Shown piece by piece: positions 43,278-49,618 of a stretch of 49,618 bases of DNA. Position numbers and translations under genes: made by a program. Position 1 is the first letter of the stretch. The number at the start of each line of letters is the position of its first letter. Source of the DNA: Planctomycetaceae bacterium (GTDB taxonomy: Bacteria > Planctomycetota > Planctomycetia > Pirellulales > Pirellulaceae). The stretch spans positions 1 to 49,618 of the forward strand of contig SKZY01000060.1 of NCBI GenBank assembly GCA_007127095.1, in the 5' to 3' direction. Under the pieces are notes generated by a model, which made no database searches, was not told where the DNA came from, and saw only the letters and a program-made list of their open reading frames with translations.

Positions 43278-43398
43278 GCTTCATCTTCCTTGATGACGAT
43301 CAGGAAATTCGACGCCGGCGGATCGCTGCTGCGATCCGTCGACACGACGAAGCCGACGATAGCTTCCCCCACCGCCGCGTCACAAGACCAGCCGTTCC

Positions 43399-44703
43399 TT
43401 AATCGTCGTCGCCGAGCGAAAAGAGGCGTTTGATCGCGTCGAGCAAACTTCGCTGCTGCCCGTCCATCGCCGCTTCTCGCAGCGATGCTAACGGCGGGTG
43501 GAGCAACTTATTGATCATCCGATCGAGTGTCCGTTCGATCTCTCGCCGGACGTCGTCGGAAACATCCATCTGACTCAACTTGTTGGCCAATCTTTGCCAT
43601 TCCTCATGGCGAATCTCGTCGGCGTGGTCACGTAATCGCTGGATCACCGGCCCGGTCGCGCGGTGGTGCAATTCGCTGACAAATCGCTGAGTCTCCTCAT
43701 CGATGATCTTTTTCGCCTTGGGCCACTGACGCTGCCGTTCCTGGCGGTTCCGTTCACAGGCCGCCTGCAAGTCATCGACGCTGTAAAGGTAGACGTCATC
43801 GAGTTCGCCGATTTCCGGAGCGACATCGCGTGGTACCGCCAAATCGAGCACCAACAAGACCCGCTCGTAACGTTGCTCGCGAGCCCGCTGGAACCGCTGC
43901 AGCGTCACGATCGGCTCTGCGGATGACGTCGTACCGACCAACAGATCGGCATCGACCAAGGCCTGATCGAGCTGATCCCAGCCGAGCAACGTGACGTTGA
44001 AATCGCGAGCCAACGCGGCAGCCCGCTCGTGGCCACGGTTGAGGACGAAAACACGATCAGCCCCAGCATCGACCAGGTAACGCATCGCCTCTCGCCCCAT
44101 GTCACCGGCGCCAATCAGCACGACGGTTTTGCCTGCCAACGTCTCAAAGAACTCCGATGCCACTTCGCCGACCGCGACACTCGGCACGCTCACCCGCTTG
44201 CGATGAATCGTCGTCTCCCGCTGGACCCGCTTAGCCACCCGACTGGCAGCCTGAAACGCGGCATGCGTCAGTGGGCCCGCCGATCCCGACGAACAGGCCA
44301 GGTCATAGGCTTCCTTAACTTGAGACAAAATCTGGGTTTCGCCGACCACCATGCTGTCGAGGCTGGCCGCGACCGCGAACAGATGCGACACCGCATCGGT
44401 ACCGCTGCGATACATCATCGTATCGACCAACGCGTCGGCCGAAATCTGTCGCTGATGGGCCAAAAATTCGATCACCTCGGTCCGGTCGGGGCCACCGTCG
44501 AGGTCTTTGCCGGGGGCCGACTCCGCCGCCGCGGTGTAAAGTTCGACCCGGTTACAGGTACTCAACAAAACCAACTCGCATGCCGGAAACTGTTCGCGAA
44601 ACGCACCGATCGCCTGCCGAGCTTGATCGGACGTAAACGACAGTCGCTCACGAAAGTCGACGGCAGCCGTTTGGTGGCTGCAACCAATCATTTGCAGCTT
44701 CAC
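43399..44703 (-). CDS. hemA: Glutamyl-tRNA reductase HemA
   Basis: 434 residues. It reduces glutamyl-tRNA(Glu) to glutamate-1-semialdehyde, the first step of C5-pathway haem synthesis. The N-terminal catalytic domain has GCSHQTAAVDFRERLSF and STCNRVELY with the catalytic Cys50; SHLFAVAASLDSMVVGETQI is the classic HemA signature. The NADPH domain has VLIGAGDMGREAMRYLVDAG and LNRGHERA. The helical dimerisation domain ends with KLLHPPLASLREAA. The length matches the family. Its ATG overlaps the stop of the CcsA-like gene by four bases (44700-44703), so they are coupled. Confidence 0.97.
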   Translation of the reverse strand: MKLQMIGCSHQTAAVDFRERLSFTSDQARQAIGAFREQFPACELVLLSTCNRVELYTAAAESAPGKDLDGGPDRTEVIEFLAHQRQISADALVDTMMYRSGTDAVSHLFAVAASLDSMVVGETQILSQVKEAYDLACSSGSAGPLTHAAFQAASRVAKRVQRETTIHRKRVSVPSVAVGEVASEFFETLAGKTVVLIGAGDMGREAMRYLVDAGADRVFVLNRGHERAAALARDFNVTLLGWDQLDQALVDADLLVGTTSSAEPIVTLQRFQRAREQRYERVLLVLDLAVPRDVAPEIGELDDVYLYSVDDLQAACERNRQERQRQWPKAKKIIDEETQRFVSELHHRATGPVIQRLRDHADEIRHEEWQRLANKLSQMDVSDDVRREIERTLDRMINKLLHPPLASLREAAMDGQQRSLLDAIKRLFSLGDDD

Positions 44704-45674
44704 GATTCGTCACCCGTCTCACGACCGACAACCGTCGAATCGCCACCATCCCAAGAATCGCCCTTCAATGCGTTGCTGCTGACAATCGTTGACAATGCGG
44801 CGACGGTAACCGATCGCAGAGCCAGCGATGCCTCGGTCGATTGTCGACCATGGTCGCTCGACCACACCCCGTAAATCGCCAACACCAGAAAACCGAAACT
44901 CGCTAAGGTTAGATAGACGATTTTTCGGCCCTGGCGGGCGGGTCGGTAGAAAAATTCGACCGCCGTTGCGACCAACAACCAGGCCAACAGAACCGCCGAC
45001 AGGATCACACCACGCTCGGTCCAGCCGACGTTGCCCCAGCGGTTCAAGTTCATTACCACGCCCGACAACAGGCCGACACCCAAGGCGATCGTACTGACCA
45101 CCAAACAATGTCGATTCATCGCCTGCAAGCGTTCCAACGTCGGTAAACGCAACCGCTTGCCGCCAGCCCATTTCGACTTCAACCGATACGCCTGCGTCAA
45201 ATACATCAGTCCGGCGATGAAGCCCATCAAAACCGCCGCGGTACCGACCAACATCGCCAAACCGTGTACCGTTCGCCATAAGCCGACCGCTTCGACCCGC
45301 GAAAACGGCGGCCAAGTCCGCATCGGCCAAGCCAACGCGACCAACAACAACACCGGCGGCAGTAGGAACAGCCCGACGCTGGTGTCGGGCCGGCGGAAAT
45401 AGAGCGTCAAAAAGCAGGCCGCCAAGCCCCAGGCGACCAACAGCGACCAGTCGTACCACCCGGCCAGCAAACCGGCCTCACCGGCAGCGTTCTGCTCCGC
45501 CGCCCGGACCATCAAGTAAATCGCTTGCGAAAACAGGCCGGCCACGGTGAAGCCGATCGTCAACATCGCGCGGCCGGGAATCCGAACCGCCCACCGACTC
45601 AGCTCCAACAGCATCGCGACGATGTAGCTGCCGACAAAGCAAGTGGCCGAAATCCCGTGAAGAAAGTTCTGCAT
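44700..45674 (-). CDS. CcsA/HemX-type membrane protein (cytochrome c assembly family)
   Basis: 324 residues with about eight transmembrane helices. Segments GWYDWSLLVAWGLAACFLTL, LWRTVHGLAMLVGTAAVLMG (the conserved His of the family) and a later MNRHCLVVSTIALGVGLLSG fit the CcsA/HemX/YpjD family, but I do not see the full tryptophan-rich haem-handling WWD motif, so HemX-like is as likely as true CcsA. The C-terminal 50 residues are polar. It is coupled to hemA by a four-base overlap, a common arrangement in which the membrane protein modulates haem synthesis or exports haem. Its 5' side has 134 bases before the TlpA-like gene stop. Confidence 0.88.
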   Translation of the reverse strand: MQNFLHGISATCFVGSYIVAMLLELSRWAVRIPGRAMLTIGFTVAGLFSQAIYLMVRAAEQNAAGEAGLLAGWYDWSLLVAWGLAACFLTLYFRRPDTSVGLFLLPPVLLLVALAWPMRTWPPFSRVEAVGLWRTVHGLAMLVGTAAVLMGFIAGLMYLTQAYRLKSKWAGGKRLRLPTLERLQAMNRHCLVVSTIALGVGLLSGVVMNLNRWGNVGWTERGVILSAVLLAWLLVATAVEFFYRPARQGRKIVYLTLASFGFLVLAIYGVWSSDHGRQSTEASLALRSVTVAALSTIVSSNALKGDSWDGGDSTVVGRETGDES

Positions 45675-45808
45675 CGATCCCTGGTGGGGTACCGTTGGCG
45701 TCCTCGACGCGGAATCCGAACCCCGCGTCCTGTCAACTTACAGTCTACGCCAACGGGAACGATTTGTCCCCAACCCTCACCGAGTGAATGCCGCTACGCC
45801 GATTGCAC

Positions 45809-47794
45809 TCAGCGATTCTTGGCCGCCGGACGAGCGAGCTTCGCCAATTCGGCGTCGAGATTGGCCGCATAGATGTTGTTCGAAATGACCCGACCGTCGG
45901 CGTCGATCAGTAACATCATCGGCAAGGTCTGTACGCCGAGTTGCTTCGACAATCCGCTCGACTCGAGCCCGCCGTCTTCGTACAGGTGGGTCCACGGCAC
46001 CGAATTGGCTTGCAGGTACGCCACGGCTTGATTGCGAGTGCTGTCGACGTTGACGCCGACGATCTGCAAGCCTGCAGATTGGTACTTCGCTTGCAATTGC
46101 CGAAGCATTTTCATGTCCTGCTTGCATGCCTCACACCAGGTCGCCCAGTAGTGGATCACTACCGGCTTGCCCTGCAACCGCGCCAGATCGAACGGTTCGC
46201 CTTGGATCGTCCGACCGCGGAACGCCAAGCTGCGGCCCTTCGATTCCAAGCGGCGGATCGCGCCAGCCGCCTTTTCGGACATGTCGGTGCCGGCGAACGA
46301 CTTCGTCACCCGCGTGTAAAACTCCAAAGCGTCGGCCTGTTTTTCCTCAAACTCCTTGCTGAGCGCCAATTGCAGCAGCGCCTGCCCCGCCTCGGGACTC
46401 TTCGGATACTGCTCAATGAAGTCGGTCAACTCGTTCAAGTACCATTCCTGGACCTTGGCGAAATCGGCGTCGGGAACCTGCTTGCCGACATACTCGGTGC
46501 TGATTATCTGATACCGCACGTAGGCCTTCAGCGATTCTTCGCCCGCGGGCAACTGTTCGCTGAAACGCCGCAAACGAGCGATCCCGTCGGGGTAGGTGCC
46601 GCTCTGAACCGCCACGCTGACCGTATCGACGAGTTGCCGCATCCAAGTCTCGCGTTCGGCACCGCTGCTGGAGGTCGCGATCAAACGCTCGACGACATCG
46701 ACTCGGCGGCGGTTGAGGTCTGCCTGGTCACTCGCCTTAGTCGTGCTGGCGAGTTGGCGGTCGATCTTTTCGAGGTTGGTCACCAATTCCTGAGTTTCCT
46801 CTCCCAACGCCGCCCGAGCGGATGAAACCGAGACGCCGCCGGGGGTAAAGAAGTTGCCGGCCATTTGAGTCATTGCCCGGGTCTCATCGACCACCTCAGG
46901 CAAATCGATCAACCGCCAAGCGTCTCCGACCTGGATCATCGTGCCGATCAGTACTTGACCGCCCACGGCAGACGCCTCGTCGCCGGTTTCAAACATCGCC
47001 ACGGCGTTTTCGTAAACCTTCAAATCCTTGGTCGATTGCTCGGTCCCCGCCGGGACAATCCCGGGCGTCGGCGATGCGAATTGGACCCAGCGAGCGGTTG
47101 GGCCTACCTCCGTTTGCTCCTTCGCCATCGCTGCGAACCCTTCTGCGGCCCGATCGCTTTTGCCGGCGATCCGTTGCAGCGTTGTTGGCCCCAGTCCGAT
47201 CGACTTCAGTTCCTCGGCAGTCGCCAACAAGCGTCTGAACCGGGCCGAATCCTGGTTCGCTAGGGCCGCGATCACCTCGGCCGATACCTCCTCAGCCGAA
47301 ATCTGCTGCCAAACGTCGATTTTTCCGTTTTCGTTGCGGTCGACGCCCCAGCGGGTGCCAGCGGTACCCAACCAGCGATACTGATCGGCTTTGCCGTTAA
47401 AGTCCGAGTCGACATCGCGGTAGACCTCGACGCCCTGGTCGTAATAGCACCAGAGGTCGATCTTTTTATCGCCGTTGGTGTCGGCAAAGCGTCGCAGGCG
47501 CACGCCATCAGCGGTTTCTACCACCCAACCGGTCCAACCGTTCTCCTTCAAATCCTCGACCCGGCACTCCGCCACATCCGCCTCGGCGACCTGCTGGTAG
47601 GGAACGCCCGGCTGTACCGGTTTCAGCGCCAAAGCGGCTTCGGGACTCGGCGCCGCCAACGCGGCACTCGCCAGCGGAGTCAGGGCAATCGCGATCGCAG
47701 CCGCTCGGTGGAGTCGGCCGAGACGGTGGAGTCGATTGTGGCAGGGAAAAACGGAATGACCGAATTGCATACGACGGGGCAGCAGGCGTGGCAT
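45809..47794 (-). CDS. Exported TlpA/ResA-type thioredoxin with calcium-loop motifs
   Basis: 661 residues from the ATG at 47794, chosen because AAAGGA lies 6 bases before it; the in-frame ATG at 47812 has no ribosome site. A long basic signal region is followed by three EF-hand/dockerin-like loops (about 105-113, 129-137 and 152-160: DTNGDKKID, DSDFNGKAD, DRNENGKID), a helical middle with tetratricopeptide-like character (about 340-520), and a C-terminal thioredoxin domain with active site WCEAC in VVIHYWATWCEACKQDM and cis-Pro region VQTLPMMLLID. It probably reduces disulfides in the periplasm. Followed by the CcsA-like gene, a role in cytochrome c thiol reduction is likely but inferred. Confidence 0.88.
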   Translation of the reverse strand: MPRLLPRRMQFGHSVFPCHNRLHRLGRLHRAAAIAIALTPLASAALAAPSPEAALALKPVQPGVPYQQVAEADVAECRVEDLKENGWTGWVVETADGVRLRRFADTNGDKKIDLWCYYDQGVEVYRDVDSDFNGKADQYRWLGTAGTRWGVDRNENGKIDVWQQISAEEVSAEVIAALANQDSARFRRLLATAEELKSIGLGPTTLQRIAGKSDRAAEGFAAMAKEQTEVGPTARWVQFASPTPGIVPAGTEQSTKDLKVYENAVAMFETGDEASAVGGQVLIGTMIQVGDAWRLIDLPEVVDETRAMTQMAGNFFTPGGVSVSSARAALGEETQELVTNLEKIDRQLASTTKASDQADLNRRRVDVVERLIATSSSGAERETWMRQLVDTVSVAVQSGTYPDGIARLRRFSEQLPAGEESLKAYVRYQIISTEYVGKQVPDADFAKVQEWYLNELTDFIEQYPKSPEAGQALLQLALSKEFEEKQADALEFYTRVTKSFAGTDMSEKAAGAIRRLESKGRSLAFRGRTIQGEPFDLARLQGKPVVIHYWATWCEACKQDMKMLRQLQAKYQSAGLQIVGVNVDSTRNQAVAYLQANSVPWTHLYEDGGLESSGLSKQLGVQTLPMMLLIDADGRVISNNIYAANLDAELAKLARPAAKNR

Positions 47795-47902
47795 CGAGAG
47801 TCCTTTCGACATGCGGAACGGTGAACCCAGGTAAATCTCACCGCATCATTTAAGCAGAAAACCGCCGTCGCCGAAAACAGAAGTTTGTCGGCGCGACGGG
47901 GT

Positions 47903-47930
47903 TTGACATCCGCCGCCCGATTCGTAAACT
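47903..47930 (+). promoter_or_regulatory. Probable promoter of the tRNA-Ile/tRNA-Ala unit
   Basis: TTGACA (47903-47908), a 16-base spacer and TAAACT (47925-47930) point toward the tRNAs, whose first base lies 163 bases on. A 13-base palindrome GTGACCAGGTCAC follows at about 47944-47956. The remaining leader has no gene. The call rests on consensus match alone. Confidence 0.5.
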
Positions 47931-48093
47931 CTGGTCCTCGTCGGTGACCAGGTCACTTGGTGAAAGTCCTGACGAGGCCTGACGAATTCTGAAGAGTCTT
48001 GGCGAGTCGTTCGGGGGACAGCCCCTGCGAACAAAGCTGAATCTTGGCGGCAGGATAAGTCTTCAGGAAGATGTGAGCCTTCGGGAAAGATAA

Positions 48094-48167
48094 GGGCGTG
48101 TAGCTCAGTTGGTTAGAGCGCGTCGCTGATAACGACGAGGTCCCAGATTCGAGTTCTGGCACGCCCA
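48094..48167 (+). tRNA. tRNA-Ile (GAT)
   Basis: 74 nucleotides. The acceptor arms GGGCGTG and CACGCCC pair fully, the D arm is TAGCTCAGTTGGTTAGAGC, the anticodon stem CGTCG/CGACG holds loop CTGATAA (anticodon GAT at 48128-48130), and the T arm CCAGA-TTCGAGT-TCTGG is perfect. No CCA is encoded. The spacer to tRNA-Ala (48168-48296) contains TTCCACCACG, which can pair with CGTGGTGG just before 48256, a possible processing stem. Confidence 0.97.
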
Positions 48168-48296
48168 CTTTGATTTCCACCACGGTTTTGTCGTCTGGTG
48201 ATTCGCCGCTGGCGGAGACACCATCCGACGGGCCTGAATCATCGTGGTGGGGAATCGACAACCAATCGGCTGACGCAACAGCGTCGGACGCATCAG

Positions 48297-48369
48297 GGGG
48301 GTGTAGCTCAGTTGGGAGAGCATCTGCTTTGCAAGCAGAGGGTCATCGGTTCAAGTCCGTTCACCTCCA
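48297..48369 (+). tRNA. tRNA-Ala (TGC)
   Basis: 73 nucleotides. Acceptor arms GGGGGTG and CACCTCC pair with one G-U, the anticodon stem TCTGC/GCAGA holds loop TTTGCAA (anticodon TGC at 48330-48332), and the T arm ATCGG-TTCAAGT-CCGTT has one U-U mismatch. No CCA is encoded. With tRNA-Ile it forms the pair usually found between 16S and 23S rRNA genes, but no rRNA is seen within the window. Confidence 0.95.
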
Positions 48370-48378
48370 TGTCGGAAA

Positions 48379-48431
48379 CCTCGGTAAACACGGCGGAAAA
48401 CTCATTTCCCCCGTCTTTACCGGGGTTTTTT
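48379..48431 (+). terminator. Rho-independent terminator after tRNA-Ala
   Basis: CCTCGGTAAA (48379-48388) pairs with TTTACCGGGG (48416-48425) with one G-U, and the inside continues with ACGG..GGAAA against TTTCC..CCGT. Six T residues follow at 48426-48431. It lies 9 bases after the tRNA and covers the stop codon of the opposing integrase relic. Confidence 0.85.
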
Positions 48432-49170
48432 CGTTTCTTGCCCGGACGTTGCGTAATCCTTGCGGTGCCGGATTTGGTGCCACTTTTGACGGCGATCGTG
48501 CCGGATTTCGTGCCGCTTGCTCGCAACCCGCCAGGGGGAAGCGGTCGCCCGGTCAAAATCGCTATCCGTGACCAGCAGATAGTTTTTCTCGGCAACCGCA
48601 GCGGTGTTGCCCAGCCATGCGCACACGACGGGCCGCGGGAACTCCCGCTCCAACTCGGTTTGCCGACTGGCCCGCATCGAATGGAACAAACGCGCCCAGG
48701 GGACGATGCCCGCTCGTTTCAGGATCTTCAAAAACTGTGTTCGCAAGTTGACATTGGCCCAACCGCCCGGACGCATGGCAGCCGCCCGGTAACCTGGCTT
48801 GTCCACGACGTACTCGGCACCGTCGGCGGCGACCGCGAACGCTTTGTCGAGTATCTGGCGAAGCTCGGGGAACAGAGGTACCGATCGGATGCCCCGCCCT
48901 TCGTGGTGTTCCACCTTCGGCTCGGGAACGCTCATGCGGCCGTTCTCCCAGTCGATGTCGGACCATTTCAGCGAAAGTACCTCGGACGGACACCGTAGCC
49001 CGCCAAACCGACATCTTCATCACCTGCCCCCAGACGATCTTCGTCGCCGGCTTCTTGTTTGGCCCGTGCCGCTCCATGAACTCATCCAGGAACCTATCGA
49101 GACTGACTGCGGTTTTCACCTCGACCGGTTCGAGCGGGTCGCAACGGGCAAAACCGACGACGCTGCTGGC
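48417..49170 (-). pseudogene. Decayed tyrosine-type site-specific integrase
   Basis: Two minus-strand frames carry integrase sequence. From about 49170 to 49010 one frame has the core-binding segment VSLDRFLDEFMERHGPNKKP followed by ATKIVWGQV. From about 49005 to 48417 another frame has the catalytic domain: [20 protein letters not shown] (box I Arg), [29 protein letters not shown] (HxxR), VVCAWLGNT and AEKNYLLV (nucleophile Tyr). In the planctomycete family about 90 residues normally separate the two parts, so a deletion with a frame change has removed them. No intact N-terminal arm-binding domain was found. Its 3' end abuts tRNA-Ala, the usual place for an element integrated at a tRNA. Confidence 0.85.
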
Positions 49171-49341
49171 GCGACCGGCGACTGGGAACTCGCATCCGCT
49201 GGATTGCGACACGACACGACGGGATCGGACCATTCGGCCGCTCGTCGGTTGGGGGAAGAGCACGACCAGGATCACAAGGCGAGCGTCGAGGAGGAGCAAC
49301 CGGGAGAAGACACCAGTCGTTGCCGACAATGTGGCGATGAG

Positions 49342-49563
49342 ATGACGACCAGGAAGCAGGAGTGGCTCGGTGATATTCGAACGTTGGTACTGCTGAAGAT
49401 CGTAGCGGAGATTCTGCTGGGCCTACGCCACGACGGCGAATCGCTACTGATGCAGATGATGACCGCGCTGTTGGCCGTCAATTCGCGCCCAGGCGTGAAC
49501 CTGAGCGACACCGAGCTACAACAGGTCGAGTCGATGTTACTGGAGTGCCCGGCGGCGGATTAA
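49342..49563 (+). CDS. Possible small protein, unknown function
   Basis: 73 codons from ATG at 49342 to TAA. The sequence is amphipathic and helical (LGDIRTLVLLKIVAEILLGL, LLMQMMTALLAVNS), ending DTELQQVESMLLECPAAD. The frame is open upstream and encodes a CRQCGDEM CxxC pair just before this ATG, so a longer zinc-knuckle protein starting further left is possible, although that part would lie opposite the integrase relic. I recognise no family. The 55 bases after it show nothing. Confidence 0.35.
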   Translation: MTTRKQEWLGDIRTLVLLKIVAEILLGLRHDGESLLMQMMTALLAVNSRPGVNLSDTELQQVESMLLECPAAD

Positions 49564-49618
49564 TCTCGGCTTTACCAATCACTCGGGCATCGGATGGCAC
49601 GTCCCTGAGGTACATCGG

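Noticed and set aside
44029-46825. Long plus-strand frames (281 and 294 codons) opposite hemA and the TlpA-like gene
   Set aside because: They lie opposite clearly recognised conserved proteins and show no family features of their own.
48799-49341. Upstream part of the plus-strand frame ending at 49563
   Set aside because: It is antisense to the integrase relic and of low quality; only the part after 49342 is kept, with low confidence.

Overview
The window looks like chromosomal DNA from a planctomycete, most likely of the Pirellulaceae/Rhodopirellula type. The evidence is the set of protein families almost confined to that phylum: three sets of a secreted haem-motif protein (DUF1587/1592/1588/1585 or DUF1549/1553 architecture) paired with exported DUF1552 or DUF1501 proteins, plus planctomycete-style ECF sigma and integrase relics. 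It is GC-rich, so most long reading frames opposite real genes are shadows. No rRNA gene or CRISPR array is seen.

Layout. 1-991 is a gene graveyard: a perfect 52-bp palindrome, a scrap of a plasmid/phage-type protein, the 3' half of a tRNA-Arg(CCG), and scraps of dinB and pyrD. 992-9615 (minus strand) carries nrfH and nrfA (ammonia-forming nitrite reductase), a cytochrome c'-like protein, a giant DUF1592-type cytochrome and a DUF1552 protein. 9.8-15.0 kb is accessory and partly decayed: a small membrane protein, a GntR/YtrA regulator followed by a truncated ABC ATPase, a lactonase-family beta-propeller, the tail of a group II intron reverse transcriptase, small membrane proteins, a 75-bp tandem repeat and a broken ECF sigma gene. 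15.0-20.6 kb holds an M14 metallocarboxypeptidase, a sugar O-acetyltransferase coupled to an exported protein, and a BNR-repeat sialidase-like protein. 20.8-26.9 kb is a DUF1501 / DUF1549-1553 cytochrome / DUF1501 trio. 27.1-33.2 kb holds an exported PpiC-type isomerase, cysC, an FHA-GAF-sigma54 activator overlapping a glycosyltransferase, and a Gly/Arg-rich exported protein. 33.6-38.2 kb is a second cytochrome/DUF1501 pair, this one with a LamG-like insert.

38.3-47.8 kb (minus strand) is an envelope and haem block: a TlpA-like thioredoxin with calcium-loop motifs, a CcsA/HemX-type membrane protein, hemA, kdsD, kdsC, and a 1077-residue protein occupying the position of lptC-lptA in the proteobacterial kdsD-kdsC-lptC-lptA order. 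47.9-49.6 kb has a tRNA-Ile/tRNA-Ala pair with promoter and terminator, then a decayed tyrosine integrase.

How it fits together (inference). The haem theme recurs: c-type cytochromes (nrfHA, c'-like, three large exported cytochromes), a thiol oxidoreductase and CcsA-like protein for cytochrome maturation, and HemA for haem supply. The kdsD/kdsC/Lpt-like block points to a Kdo-containing LPS-type outer membrane. The best candidates for undescribed biology are the giant Lpt-like protein and the repeated exported cytochrome + DUF1501/1552 modules, whose biochemical role is not known to me.
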